Shown one piece after another: positions 14,001-28,496 of a DNA stretch of 64,000 nt (position 1 is its first letter; every line of letters starts with the position of its first letter). Source of the stretch: Microplitis mediator (lineage: Eukaryota > Arthropoda > Insecta > Hymenoptera > Braconidae); contig NC_079979.1 in assembly GCF_029852145.1 (NCBI RefSeq), forward strand, positions 20,843,901 to 20,907,900. Reading direction: 5' to 3'. The translations under genes and the position numbers were made by a program. The notes under the pieces are model-generated. The model was not told the DNA's origin, ran no database searches, and worked only from the letters and a program-made list of their open reading frames with translations.

Positions 14001-17000
14001 GTGTCTTCGCTATATCATTCTTCGCACTTCCAGCAGTAAGTTTTTTTTCTTCTTTTATTAATTAATTGATGGCTATACAAGTATTTAAAAAGTTACTTTG
14101 TAGCATATATAAATATATATTTATTTAATAAAAAAAAGTTTACACTATAGATTTAAAGTTTTTATTATTAATATATTAATTTAGGGAATACTTGGCTCGG
14201 GTTTTGCGTTAAAAGTACAGCAGAAGCAACGTCAGAAGCACTTTAACCGGCAGATACCAGCCGCAGCAATGTTGATCCAATGTCTATGGCGTTGTTATGC
14301 TGCTGACAAAGCCATCAATAGTGTAGCAACCTGGAATATTTACATAAAGGACCCAGCACCTAGTGGTCAACCTTCGACACCACTTGGCAAGGTAAGCTAT
14401 TAATTATAAACAACATTAAACTCCATATCACAAGTAGAAAGTTTAGCTGTTGACTGTTAATGTTTACTAGTTGCTTCTCATGTTTTTTTAAACGTATAAA
14501 CGTAATATGGCAATACCGTTGCTCATTGTTTGCAGTTTTTTAATTTATAATATGAAAAAAAAAAATTTTAACTTAACAAAAAATGAAGAAGCAAAAATAT
14601 TCAAACTCTATGCAATTATTATTTTATCAACGTGCGTTTCTAATCGTGATATTATTATTTTTTTTTTTAATTTTTATAATTTTGGGATAAAGTTTTTTGA
14701 AGGCACTTGTGAATTTTGAGCATTTTTGATGAGCCAGATATTTTTTGCAGTCTACAATAACCTTGGTTGTTAAACAAATATCAGTTTTACTCCTTAATTC
14801 AACCTCCTTCACATGTTTTTCCTGTAGAGCATAAAATTTCAACCAATTATTATTATTATTTTTTTTTTTTTTTCTAACAATTATTATTAATTGATACAAT
14901 TATTTTTATTAAATTCAGATAACAATAATATCATATTATATTTGTTTATAAATATTAAAATTTTATAACAATTTACATTTGAAATTTTTTGTTTTCATTT
15001 TTAATCCGATTAAAAGTAAAAAATTATTTATTTTTAAGTAATATAGATTTAAATTAATCATAAAAATTATTTCGGAAAAAATAATTTTTTTTGTTAAAAA
15101 AAAAAAAGTTAATTAAAATTTTGAGCCAGATTCATAAAATCCTTATTTTAATTTATTTATTTATTATTTTATTTTTAAATAATAAAAATTTAAAGAAAAA
15201 AAAACAAATATAAATATATATATATATGGTAGGCAATTGATAAACCAACCGTAATGTATTTCAGTTGATTTGTGTAAAGAAGATGGTATGTAAATGGTTT
15301 AGATTTATTTTATTTATTTTTTTATATCTCCTTATGCATGTTCTATTATTTATTATTATTATTATTATTATTAACTATTGTCTTTTTTTATTGTTACAAT
15401 ATTTATCATAATTTTAACACTTTTATATTATTAAACACAAAAACTTGGCTAATAATCTGCTAATCATCATTAGTAAACGAAATTAGTACAATAAATTTAT
15501 TTCTAGACTAGGCCTATTTGTGGCATAAAAAAAAACTTGTTCTCGTTATTTTTTTCTTATTTTTTACATATTTCTTAAAATAAGAATGTGTAAATATTCT
15601 TGCCTTTAAATATTTAATAAAATTTTGAAAAAAAAAAACAATGAATATAAAATATTGAAGAATTTGGCCGATAAAATTTAATCGTACATGTCGTTAACGT
15701 AATGGAAATAACAAATAAAATACTAGTTTAAAATAATTTTAACGAGAATGTCGGCTATTTAATCTATTAACAATCAATAATAATAATAATATTACATAAA
15801 TTATTATTATTTAGATTTTTTAAAAATATTACAAAATAATGAATAATCTTTTATATTTAGTTACTTAAAATCTCGTTAATATATAGTTTTATTATTATAA
15901 TATTATTAGTAGAGATTTAAAATATATACAAGTAATATTCTACTAGCATATACTCTATTTATAAAACTTTTTGACACATCAATAAAAAAAAAATACCATC
16001 GATAGCTATATCATTTATATACCTTTATAATTATCAATATATAATATATTTAGCTTTGTGTATTGTTGCATGTGCACGAGTTTATATTGCGTGAAAAGAG
16101 CATGTTGTAATGTATGTCAATTTAATTTACTCACTCACTCTAACTCTTGTTAATCTTGACTGTTACTGTTACCGCTATTGCTACTGCTACTGCTGCAATA
16201 TTTATTTCTCTCTTTCTCTATAATTATATATATATATATATGTGTGTGTAATACACGTTATGTGAATGGTATGTCGGCTTGAGAATTAAACAACGAAAAT
16301 GAAAAATAAAGTAGGGAAGGGTATAGAACGGATTTTCCAGTGTAACGGGATACTCACCCTTAGTATATGATATATAATATCAGCATAGTAAAATTTCACT
16401 GTTCTTTTGTTTGTATTCAAATGACGACAGTTTTACCAAACTATTGTTTATAACAACAAGTTAAACTAAATTTTTTTTCTATTATTATTATAAACAAGGG
16501 TGTAATGTATCTCGTTATACGTAAAAAGGGTGCTATCCCTCCGCTATGGAGTAAGGGGTGGGAAGAGCAAGAAACAATTAAGAAAAAGTAAAAAAAAAAA
16601 CAAGAGTAGGAAATAGTGCATGTTGTGTTCGACGTTGTGTAATGGGAGGGCACCGGGGGTTCAGTCTCTGATGATCCAGGTGGCTAAAAAGGCGAGCGTG
16701 CTGAAGAGGAGAAAATCAAGAAATCGAATGGAGACGCAGAGCTCGCAGACTCCTACTCTTCCGTCAATCATGACTTCAGGATCTGGAACAGGAGCCAGTA
16801 CTCAGACCGAAAATCAACGAATTGACAACGAGGGTGATGTTGTTTTTTATATGGAAGAACCTAAAGCTGGAACACCCAACAGAGCTCGTCGAGACAATAG
16901 GTAACTATTTATTAATCGCTATCGATTATTTTATTTTTATTAAAATCCCATTAAAATCCATAATTATTTAATATTTTTAATATATAAAAATGATTGTATA

Positions 17001-19941
17001 ATTAGAATATCTATTTATTAATGTAATTATAAATAATAAAAATTACGAACCTTCTAGAGCAATTGCTTTATTACAAATACATAAAATTTATTTTATTTTA
17101 AAAATGATTAAGTAATGAATAAAAAATTTTGTATTTATTAAAATTCATGATTTGTAAAAGCATTTGATCTAGACGACGTTTGAATTTTACAAAGAAAGAG
17201 TTTAGAGTGAAATGGTGAGTAGGGTATTTCCTATTTCCAGGGGCAGTCTGTTTACATCACAAACTAGTTCGGTGACAGAAGCTGCCAGCGACGAGATCGA
17301 TATTGACATCGACGAACCCCAGAGGGTAACAACGTGAGTATTCCTATACACATTCCTATTCAATGTCTTATATATAATCATTTTTTTAAAAATCTTTTCA
17401 ATACTTTTTACTGACATACTATGTTTATATATTCTACTACCACTTTACTTATTCTGCTGCAACTCGATAACTGTCAATATTTTTTTAACAATCTCCCAGG
17501 AGATATTTTAAAAGTCTATTGATTTTAAATTTTCTTTAGTATTTTTTTTCAACATAAAAATATTTTTACTTGATATTTATGGTCAATGAAAAATATAACC
17601 AGAAACAACAAATATCAATAATTTATGATTTTTTAAACATTTTTAAAATTTAAATTTAGATTAAAAGTCGTAGATTTAAATGCCAATAGCGGCAATCTTG
17701 ATGTGCTATGGAATTCAGAGTAGATGAAAAGTAAACCAATATAACTTGCAATCAACTATAAAACAGATTCTTTTCAACTTTAAAAACTATTCTAGTAACA
17801 GAATTTATTAGAGAATATTCAACCGATAGCTCAAACATTCCTTTAACATAAAAAAAATTTGAATATATAAATATATATAACAAAATAGTAATGATTGTAA
17901 TGGTAAAAGAAAATTTGAAAAAAAAAGAAAACAGTTGAAATTAAAAATATTTAAGTTGTTATTGGAGATTAAAATGCCGTAGGTGATAAAATATATTACC
18001 TAGGGAAAATAAAGTGGAAATAAAAAAAAAGTAGCATGAAGAATATGTATATATGTATAAAAATTTTGTTGTGTATAAAATGGAGTAAAATGTATTATAA
18101 AGGCAGTTTGCCGCATGAGACAGCAGGTAGCAAGCAAGCAAGCAAGCAAGACAAGTTATATTGTGTGTGTACTATATATACTGTACACTGTACACGGTAC
18201 AGAGCAGATAGAGTAATAATAATATATGATATATTATATATGTAGATATAAAGATATTCTTTGGGATTTTCAGGCTCACCGAGGCGCATCGAAACGCGAT
18301 AAGGGCCATCAGAAAGATCAAGTACTTTGTAGCACGTAGAAAATTTCAACAGGCGAGAAAACCTTATGATGTCAGAGACGTAATCGAACAATACAGTCAA
18401 GGGCATTTAAATATGATGGTGCGAATTAAGGTAAGACATTTTTTTTATATAACATTTACCTAGATTACATTTTTTTATTATTACTTTTAACGCTTGAAAT
18501 ATTTTTATAAAATAATTTATTTTTTATGCATCCATGGATAAAATATATAATTTACACCAGAATGACCATAAGAAATTTTTTTCACAACTTATTGGAAATT
18601 TCTTAATATAGATTTATATAAAAAAATTTACATGATCAATAATATTATATTTATTATAAATAATTATTATTATTATTATTTTATAAAGTTTAAAATAAAT
18701 TAATGATTTAAAGATGTCACTAAAATAGTGTAAAAAGTGTTTGAAGCATCAAAGAGTTTGTTGCCAGATAAAATTATAAATATATAACTTGTGAGCCTGA
18801 TAGATATTTAAATTACGGGCATTTATCTGTCGAAACAAGAAAAGTAATTTTTCTTATCAATTGGGTATATTACTCGGGCGTGTTGTAGGAGCTACAGAGG
18901 CGATTGGATCAAACCCTGGGTAAGCCAGGCAGCTATCTAGCGGGAATCGACCGGGCTGGCAATGTGAAACCCATGACGATCGGCGCACGCTTGTATCGCG
19001 TCGAACAGCAGGTGAGAACGAATTTATCCTACTCTACGAAATCCACCTTTTTATCTTTACTTAAACTCAAATATGTTCTTCTTTATCTGTTATACACTTT
19101 TAATTATATATAATAATAATTAGTAATATCTAAATAAATACCTTATTATACTTTTCTACTCCAGCAATTATTTATTTTTTATTCTTCTTTGCTCATTTAT
19201 CTCTTTCCTTTCATTTATATTTTTTTTTGCTATCTTTAAATCATATTCGAAAAAAAAAAAGAAAAATAGAAAAAACGTTAGCAAAAATAATGGATTCGTT
19301 TTCATAAATATTAAAAAATGTATATAATTCATTTGCACGCCTACTTTACATCTATGGTGATGTATAATAACTATGGACTAGAAAAATTCATGTTAAAGTT
19401 TCAAATGAATTATTTTTGTATAGAAATAAAATGCAATCGCACTCTCATTAAAATTATAAAATTATAATGTCGTTAGCAAATAGAAATTTTTTTTAATGAT
19501 CTTGTTGACGATGTTGTAGTCTTATGAATATAATATATATTGTCATTATTATTGTTATTTATTTATTTTTTTGATAGTTGAAAGGACTTGAAGATAAACT
19601 AGCAATTAAGAAAAGTTAAAAGTGGATAAAACTTTTTTATGACCACTACGAAACAATAATTATATAAACAAACTGTAAACGTACAGTTTTTAATTATTTT
19701 TTATTCCTTCAATATATTTTAAATATTTTAAACGGTTGGTAATCGCAATAATATTATTAATAAACTATTACCGCTTGAGCTGAAAATTTAAAAAAAATTT
19801 AATTTATATATACGTTATAAGTACAATTATTTTGTGCAGCTGTCAGTAATGGATAAGAAACTTGACCAACTGGTATATGTATTAAACGCGATGGCTCAAA
19901 AACAACAAATACCACTGAGAAGTATTGAAGACGAGGTGTAA
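5034..19941 (+). CDS. KCNQ: KCNQ (Kv7) voltage-gated potassium channel
   Basis: Pore-forming subunit of a slowly activating, PIP2-dependent, calmodulin-binding M-type K+ channel of the plasma membrane. Exons, all phase-consistent: 5034-5379, 8333-8915, 11679-11769, 12347-12473, 12842-13017, 13101-13241, 13925-14035, 14185-14391, 16665-16900 (start could be 16680), 17241-17333, 18274-18430, 18889-19011, 19840-19941; about 830 aa. The N-terminus is long, with a poly-Q run (about residues 68-82) and a basic-then-acidic stretch. S1 is about 300-330 and S2 about 341-360. S4 has R409, R412, Q415, R418 and R424, the KCNQ pattern with Q at the third charge. The filter TTIGYGD is at 492-498 and S6 reads FALPAGILGSG. 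Helix A carries an IQ-type motif (LIQCLWRCYA). Helix B (IRKIKYFVARRKF) is on exon 11, and helices C and D are on the last two exons. The start is the first ATG after an in-frame stop at 4989. Sure of family; the exon 9 acceptor and the 5' end are less certain. Confidence 0.95.
5237..5277 (+). repeat. CAA repeat encoding a poly-Q tract
   Basis: An in-frame CAA/GAA tract in the first KCNQ coding exon encodes about 15 glutamines with one glutamate. It is likely length-polymorphic, and it lies in the cytoplasmic N-terminus far from the channel core. Confidence 0.85.
5380..8332 (+). other. KCNQ intron 1
   Basis: A 2.95-kb intron with donor GTACTT and acceptor TTTAG, phase 1. AT-rich with simple repeats; a small GC-richer patch near 6665-6730 has no recognisable content. 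No nested gene seen. Confidence 0.6.
8916..11678 (+). other. KCNQ intron 2
   Basis: A 2.76-kb intron with donor GTAAGT and acceptor CACAG, interrupting the S1 codons in phase 2. It holds (ATT)n near 9950-9975 and pyrimidine tracts near 10330-10370. No gene or RNA recognised. Confidence 0.65.
11990..12240. other. GC-richer block in KCNQ intron 3, possible relic or exon
   Basis: This block differs from the AT-rich intron around it. On the minus strand a frame from about 12117 to 11990 is open for about 40 codons and reads like ordinary protein (for example VYGNLVGLTSPAVGR). On the plus strand, 12004-12066 is a 63-nt phase-0 segment between an AG and a GTGAAG donor, also open. Inserting 21 residues between S1 and S2 would be odd for the channel. 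A decayed gene fragment is the simpler reading; I do not recognise the protein. Confidence 0.25.
14392..16664 (+). other. KCNQ intron 8
   Basis: A 2.27-kb intron in the cytoplasmic tail between the helix A and helix B exons, where KCNQ genes are often alternatively spliced. It contains the candidate microexon at 15265-15285 plus (ATT)n and (TA)n tracts. Confidence 0.6.
15265..15285 (+). CDS. KCNQ: Candidate 21-nt KCNQ microexon
   Basis: Seven codons (LICVKKM) sit between an acceptor ATTTCAG and a donor GTATGT. The flanking exons 8 and 9 join in phase 0, so this 21-nt piece could be included without shifting the frame. It would add a short basic segment between calmodulin-binding helices A and B. 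Support is splice consensus and phase only; it may be a chance match. Confidence 0.35.
19578..19619 (+). CDS. KCNQ: Candidate alternative last exon of KCNQ
   Basis: After an AG at 19576-19577, 13 codons (LKGLEDKLAIKKS) and a TAA stop follow in phase 0, matching the phase 0 donor at 19011. The peptide has the heptad look of the normal helix D start (LSVMDKKLDQLV, exon 19840-19941) but stops early. Use of this exon would give a channel with a shortened C-terminal coiled coil. It could be an alternative terminal exon or a decayed duplicate. Confidence 0.3.
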   Translation: MKGLEDKLAIKKS

Positions 19942-21038
19942 CAAATGCTCCAACCTTCTTTATCAATTTATCCTTCTCTACCATTAACATCAATATTAAC
20001 ATCAACATCAACATCAATACAAAAAGCATAAATTCAAATTTAAATAAATACGTATCCATTATATTATAAATTATTATTAGAGTAAGCTTTGTAAAAGTTG
20101 ACTGTGTCAATATATTACACATCAGACATATACTGTTATGGTGACTATATATTATATATAAACCGATAAAATCGTCGAGTACAAGTTTTAAGGTAAGGTG
20201 ATTTTCGTGTGCAAAGAGCAGACTTTGACGACGGTCCATTTATATACCCAAAGCTCATAATAGCTTTTTAGCTTTATTTAGCTTTCCTCTAACATGACTG
20301 GATCCTAGATGTCATCTCAGCCCTCCAGTTAGCTAAATCGACTATCCATATTAATAATTAAATAATCAGATAATCAGACACTCAAATCAAAGTTAATATT
20401 CATTGAAATAATAATTAAAGAAATTATAACCAATTAAATACAGAAAGAAAATGTTTTATTTCGTTAAACGATTTATACGCACATATACTCGATAATTTAC
20501 GTAGATAAAAATATTATCAGGTACAGTGTACTTGACGTACATCAGAATCCAGTGTAACAGGAAAAAAAATATATAAATTTTAAATTGTTTATAACAATAA
20601 TAATAATAAGTATTTATTGATTAAATAAATTTATATAAATATAACTCGATAATCGAATCGTCCGTCAACTTTAAGTATGATAATAATAATATTAATAACA
20701 ATTTTATTAACAATGGCAATCGTCGTGCACTCTCGTATATCTAATAGTTTTATTTATATTAAAATCACCAATTAATTAATAATATAAAAAGAAAAAAAAA
20801 AACATCGATATTATTTATTTAAGTTATTAATAATAAAATTAGGAAAATAAAATAATTTGAGCGTACTTAAACAATCGATTATAACTTGAAGAAAAAATAA
20901 TTTTTTTTACTAACTAAATAAGCTATTAAATGTTTAAATTATAAAATTATAGATTTGTACAATGTAAATATTATTTATTATTTATTTAGAGACTTAGACG
21001 TTGATTAGTACTCATTAGGAGTTAAGCTTCGAATAAAC

Positions 21039-21083
<45 letters not shown>
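21039..21083. repeat. (ATA)n microsatellite
   Basis: About 15 uninterrupted trinucleotide units. Confidence 0.9.
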
Positions 21084-23867
21084 TTAATTTAATTCGAAAT
21101 AGTAGGGTCCAAAAATAGATTTTCAATAAATATAATAATATATATTCGAGGTGATAAACAAATAAAATAATTGCACCTCTTATTTCGGACCGTGCGAATA
21201 TATGGCACAAATATATTAATGAATAATATTCAACTTGAGATAATTTAATTTAAATATTAATGATAATACATGTATATATATTGTAATTCGTAATGCGTGA
21301 CTGCCTTTTCATATTAATATATAACAGTCTGTTTGACAATCGCGTAAACGCTAGAACGGGTGCACATATAAATATTAAATAAAAAATAATAAATAATAAA
21401 TAATAACAATAGTTATAGTTGTGGTTATAATGTACTTAGTAAATGAATACATATAAACACAGACACATATACACAAGTACTTTGAGCCTCTTTGCAAAGT
21501 CCAGTCTTTGTATACTCTATGGTGCCTATCATCCACTTAAATCTACTTCACTATTAGACTATTATCAAATCATCATAATAATCGTTATTAACGTATACAA
21601 TTAATAATTTATTATTATTATTAATTATTAATTCACCGTGATTAAATTAAAAACTCGAAAATAAATAAAATTTAATGCTCAGGAACAACAAAAGTATACT
21701 TTATCATATTAAAGTTTAATTAATTCACTAGTTATCTTTTAAATTTAATTTTAAATTATGTTTACTGTGATGATATAAGTAAAATACATATGAATTTAAA
21801 AAATATGTAAGTCTATATTATGTAGTATAATAATTTTACTCTGTGTACAAAAAGCAAATGAAAAATATTTTTTTTTACATTTTTCTATTGTCCGATGATT
21901 TTAATTTATTTTTAGATTTACAATACATGGTAGAAAATTTAATGAATTAATTAAATTAGACAAAACATAATTATTAATTAACGGTGGAGGATTACCAATA
22001 TATATTTCTAATGACAAAATTATTTATTATACATATATATTACTATAAAAAAAAACAATAAATAATTGTTTACTATAACAACAATATCTCAGTAGTGTTC
22101 GTTAATCGGCCGAGAAAACTATAAAATTGTAATTCATATCTTACACAATTAAATATAATCATAATTATAGTAGTTGACAAGTAAAAAAAATGACGCTAAT
22201 TAAATAGAATGAAAATCTTTAAAAAATAATAATATGTCGACGGATTAATTAGATAGAGTAAAAGTTTATAATATTTACGAAAGCTCTGCTACTCGCAGCT
22301 TAGATTGTGATATCACGCGACCTAGTTATCGAAAACGTCAATAATTTTTATTTAAACACGCGTTTGCCTACTTATTATTATTATTATCATTTCAGTCATA
22401 AAAAAATATATAATAATTAATATCTTAATTATTTTATTGTTATCCAATAATCTTTAATCATCGATTATTGTTTAAATATTGTAAAAAAATCTTTGTCAAT
22501 TTTTATTCGGTATTTATTTATTTTAATAAACAGATAATTAATAATTACAATAAATATCTATAGCAATACTAAAAAAAATGATATCGATATTAATTATAAT
22601 ATTATATTTTGTTGTTTTATCTATGTCATAATATTTATACCAAGCTTTAAAAAACTGCAACTAAAATTTCTTGCACGGTGACTTTACACTCTGACACAAA
22701 AAAAAAAAATATATTTTTATAAAAAAATAATCAGTATAACTATATTTATTTCAAATTATTGTGATTTAATATTACGAGATTAATTTAAGTCACCGTGCGT
22801 TAAAAATTTTTTAAAAACATCATCAAAAACGTTTAATTGTTTAAATAAATATTGTTACTAATAACTAATAAATAAAATTATTTAATATTTATATACAACA
22901 TTTGACTAAACACTTTGTTGAAAAATAAATGTTTAGACTATTGCTGAACAAAAGTATATTTTATAAAACTAATAAACAATAAATATAATTTTTGTTAAGG
23001 TAAAGTAACAAAATTTTTCTATTGTTAATAAATTCAAAGAATTTAAATGCTTTTATTACTCTATATATACATATATGAATATTTATCATTGAAACATACT
23101 GTAGATCAGTATGAAAAAAAAAAAATAATAATAAATAAAATTTATATAATAGCTGACCTTTTCCTGGATAGCTAAATAAAATATTAATCTTTTTTAAAAA
23201 GACCAAACTCTCCCAATGTACAAAAAAAAAGACCAAAACCTTACAAAAAAAAAAAAATAATAATAATAATAATAATAATAACTATTATTATTTCCTTAAA
23301 ATTTAAAAAATTCACTGACCAACTTTGTCTGCATTGAAAAAAAAAAAAATTTATAAACGATTCTCGCGGCAGTTCTTAAAATATATATCATTAAAAAAAA
23401 TATATCAGCGGTATAATTGAATTGAAATAATTTAAAAAATGAAAAAATAATTGCGTCTGTAAGACTGCTCTAGTTTCGAGAGTCTAGTCCTAGCTATTGA
23501 ATAAGTAATAAACGATTAATGCTGAATATCGAACGTTATGATTCATTAAACAATATATATATATTTGATGTCTGTAGGTATATGACACGACTACACATTA
23601 TAACAAAGATGAAAACCGGGTTTATTATTATCTATAATAGTGATAAGTTTAATTGATCAGTGGTAGCTAAGCTCTCAAAACTAATCAGTCTTATTGTGAC
23701 ATTGTGTATATTTGAATTAAACTCAACAAACTCAATCATATCACCGTAGTTGCCTATTATATACACTCCACTAATCTATCTAATATATATTATAAACTAT
23801 TTTAAGTAACAATAAATCAGTTTAAATATATATATATATATATATATGTATCTTTGTTTAAGTATAA

Positions 23868-23898
<31 letters not shown>

Positions 23899-25147
23899 AT
23901 TGATTACATAATCTTTGAATGATTTATTACACCAAACAATCTGTAACTTTTATAAAAAAATGCGTCACGTATCGATATTAAGAACCGAGTTCTTAATCTT
24001 AACCAATTAGTTTAATATATTTATTGTTAATTACTTTATTAATTAATTAAATTCAAGGTCGCTTTGTAATTAATTGTATAAGTTGTATTTAATGTTATTT
24101 ATCAAAGCAAAAAAATATTTTTGCAAGTGTCCTTCCAATATTTTAAAAGGTGATAGCGATAAAAACGATTATAGCAATTAGAAATTATAGTAATAACGGT
24201 GTTATATTACGCTTTCGGAATTCGGAATATTTTTTTTAATTATTATATTTTTAGTGGTCCATTTCTCGTCTATTTAGTTTAAAATAATATAATAACATAG
24301 AATAGTTTTAGCTTCTTTATCGTAATTACTAAAATATTTATGAAATGGTCCAACAAAATGTAAAAATTATAAATAAATACTTGTTATTATTATAATTATT
24401 ATTATTATTATTGTTGTTATTATTCTCACAAGGATAATTGAATGAGATATAACGATAGAATAATATTATTATTGTTATTTTTAAGTAGTATAATTATGTG
24501 AATATTTTGAATTAAGCCTTGTCAAATATTGTAAATTTGTGACATTCATTTCTCTATTATGTATAATTATTAAGATAATTATAATTAATAATTAAAATAA
24601 ATATAAAATATTATGAATTAAAAATATAATCAATGTTTATCATTTTTTAAATGATTTTGATGTGCTTTTCTTTACCGCAGTCTACTGCAGTCTACTGACT
24701 CATCATGTCATCGTCCATCAGTATAGCTAATTCACATTTTTACAAATTCCTATATATCTGATTGGTGGCATTGTCATGACATTACTGAACTAAAGGTGTC
24801 GATAACAACAATTCCAATTGAATCACGCACTGGTTAAAATGTCAAGAAATATATATAATAATAATTATAATATGTAATTATTTGTACCTCTTACCGTTCG
24901 ACGTTAAACACCACGTACACAAAAACACTATCAATAATCATAATAATTTAATAATATATAAAATAAAGCTCAACTCGAGCAAAGCAGAGTGGAGGGGATG
25001 ACTTTACCGTCTCTACCGATATAGATTTGTGTTGAATAGCCTGTAACTTTCCTCCTGTTGGAAATACCTCTGTATTATTAAATAATTTTTTGTTCATCAT
25101 GATATCCTTTAGTAGAAAAAAAAAACCCAAAACAACTGCGAACAATT

Positions 25148-25650
25148 ATTTTTTTAAATTATTCTACCACGATATAGCCAGAGGGAACTAGGGTGAAAGG
25201 TATCTACATGGGTTTTTTTGGACAGTGGCCCATAACTTTGCACCTTTTGGTAATAACTTAACACAATTCCAACGCTTTTTGTTTATTACAATGTCCTCTA
25301 TTAAATGAAACCCCAAAAAGTCCCAAAAAAAAGTTTATTTTTGACTTACGAAGACGTGTCAGGTCAGGGAGGATGACGGCTATACATTTTTCTTACGAGT
25401 AGCTCGTAACTTAATAAAAAACTAAAGAAATAAAAATATCTACAACTTTAACAAAACGATAAGCAAGAAAAAAATTAATATATCCTCTATTATGGTATCG
25501 ATACAAAAAGAAATGAGTCCGTTTCCTCTTTAGCCAGTTGCTTCGTACAATATTCTTCTTTTTCGTTTCTTACCAACATCCATTTTTTAAACCTAAATTT
25601 TTCTTTTCGGTGCAGCTGTCGTCGCGCAAGACAACATGTTGGACCAGCTA
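25148..25650. repeat. Possible decayed dispersed repeat
   Basis: A roughly 500-bp block of less AT-biased DNA in an otherwise gene-free region. No inverted ends, target duplication or open frame were found, so the class is unknown. The call rests on composition alone and could equally be ancestral regulatory DNA. Confidence 0.2.
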
Positions 25651-28477
25651 ATAAATAAATAAATAAATATGAAACAAAAATTTTATAAAAAAAACTTTGA
25701 GCAAAAAAAATTCATAAACCCGTAGAAATGAAAGTTTATTTATTTTATTAGGTTAATATACGTTTATAAACGTAAAAGATAATTATATAAAATAAAAACA
25801 ATAGTGGTTCAATTTGCCTAATTAGCTTACAAAGTACAATTACCGTAAATTGTAGAAAATACTGAAAAAAAAAAAAAAAAAAATATATGTATATATTGGA
25901 ATTTATCTTACATACAAGAATTACGTGTTGGTGTATTTTCGTTGCATATAGTATATAGTCTTTACTCGATATAAATATAAAAATAAAAGTTACAAGTTGA
26001 TCTTAAGGACTCTTTGAGATTCGAGTACCAGTACAAGTAAATTCCAGTTTTGCTGGAGATTAAAAGTACTCGTCTACTGAGAATTATGATTTCCGGTGGC
26101 GTCTATTTCTTGCAGCTTACTCCCTTTTTAGATATAAAATAGTTAAGTTAAGTATCTGACGCTTGCTTAGAAATAATCTGATATTCCATTTAGCTCTGGC
26201 GCTCGAGTATATAAAACGTTATAAATGTTTTATAAATCAAGACGAATTGCATCAAGAAATGGACAAAATAATAATAATAATTGTAATGATAATGATGATG
26301 ATCAAAGAACCAAAAGATAAAAAAAAAAGTTGTTTGTAACGTAACGTCTACAAGTCGCGACACATTGCCACTATATATATATATAGATATAGATATATAT
26401 GTTTAGAGTTCATTCATAAAGGTCTTATTATTGTTAATGCAATCACGCTTTTTATAAACTCTCTGAGATCCTGTATGTATCATGTTGCCCTTTATATTAC
26501 ATTGTAACTATACACCAGCAATTGTACTTGTTAATTTACTAACTATTATTATTTTATTAATACAATGATGGTTTAATTAATTATATTAGAACGGATACAG
26601 TTTTGAGACGCTAAAATAAATATTTCTTTAATACAAAAATGTAATTAATTATAAATAATTTTAATGCATAAAATAAAAATTGATGTCTGTTAAATGTAAT
26701 TTGAGATTATATGATATATGTAAAATATGTACAGCAGATTTGAGTTTTTCACAAACAAACCTGTTTGTCTGCAAGACCGCTTGCTTTTGCATTAATTTGT
26801 TTATTTATTCTTCTTTTTTTTCTTCTCAACTCACCTTAACAACCTCATGGACATTAACTTGCATCTCTTTTCCTGTTTGACGCGTTTAAACGTGATATAT
26901 ATTAACGTTGTAATCTACTCCTTATCCACCGATAGAAGTTTACTATATATGATACATATAGATATAAAATTAAAATTACCGGATACGAGGCATTTAACAG
27001 TAATGGCTAATGGTTTTAGTGTAATAATTAAAATCGATTAATCGTGTTACCACACCTATGTACACTCGTAAAAAAATCAAACACGTTTAAAATTACTAAC
27101 TATTATTTAATTTGTATACATATATATATAATTTAAAATGTAAAACGTTTAAAACTTATCAAGTTTCGATGCCAGCCGAAAACTTGATTTTATATATTTA
27201 CCTTTTTTTTTTATTTTCATTGCTCCCACCGTAAAATCAACTGACAACCGTATTAGGAAACCTGAAGTCATTGTGCTTGCCCTCCACCACTCTCGTCGAC
27301 GACGAGTTGTTGGCTAAAAAAATATTTAAAAAATTCTGCTAACACGATACACCAAAGCATCGTCGACGCAAAGACGACACAAAGACGATCAAACAATACC
27401 AAAAATATTTTAGACACCTGAGTCTTGTTTTTGGCATTTAATATAATTGTAACGTTTTATTTATTTTTTAGAAATGAAATTATCATATAAGGTTGAATTA
27501 TTCAAACTACTAATCTTCCTTTATCAAATCTTTAACTAAAAGTGAGTTCTGTTATCATTAAAAATTTTAATTAAAATGTATAAAAAGGAAAAATGGTGGT
27601 GAATGAATGAAAGAATGAAATGCTGCATGAATGGATTCAGTATAGAGAATGAGTTTAATGTGGTCGAGAAACAAGTATGTCCGGTTATAAATCCCAAGGA
27701 TCCTTATATATATATCTGCAATTTTAAAATCAATGAAACTAAAATAAATTTATTAACTTGTTAGTTGAATAGACTTTATTTTAAATCAATAAATTTTATA
27801 AAAAAGTTAATTTAGTTTTGCTACAACTTATATATAAATAAAATTAGAAATTTCTTTATTTTATAAGTATGGAATAAATTAAAAAAAAACTTTTCATTTA
27901 TTTTAATGACCATTTGTATTAACATTACATAGATTTATTTATTATTACAAACAATTTTTTTTTTTTTTTAATGCAGTGAGCTTATACATTTAACTTATTT
28001 ATGAATAAAAGGCGTTAAAATTTATTTTCACTTACAATTATTATTATTTTATTTCTATAACAAAAAAAGTCACATTTTATAACTTTTTTTTTTTTTTTTT
28101 TTACTATTTACATAACAATGACTATTGCAATAATGTACTTTCTTACAATTTTATAATAATTTATAAATATAAATATATAGAAGATGATATTAATAATAAT
28201 AATAACGAATAACTTATAATTAACCAAGTATATAAATAAGACTAGAATCCGATAAATAATTAAATAAAGTTAAAAAAATATGACAACCATTTATAAATTT
28301 CATTAGTCTCACTCACTTAATCAACAAATGCAAGATTTAAAATAAATTTTTTTTTAAATTTTATAAAAATAAAATCCTGCTGATGTGACTTTAATTTATT
28401 TATCAAAAAATAAGGCACAAATATTGGTCTTTGGTTAATAAACTTTTTCATATATTTACATCATTCCCATCTTTGGC

Positions 28478-28496
28478 ATCGGGTTTTATACCCGAT
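28478..28496. other. Perfect 7-bp stem-loop
   Basis: ATCGGGT, a 5-nt loop, then ACCCGAT. It lies about 500 bp past the stop codon of the minus-strand nuclear-protein gene, so it could fall in its 3'UTR. Function unknown. Confidence 0.3.

Noticed and set aside
19799..20239. 146-codon minus-strand frame over the KCNQ last exon
   Set aside because: Antisense to a solid KCNQ exon and composed of AT-rich filler; no recognisable protein.
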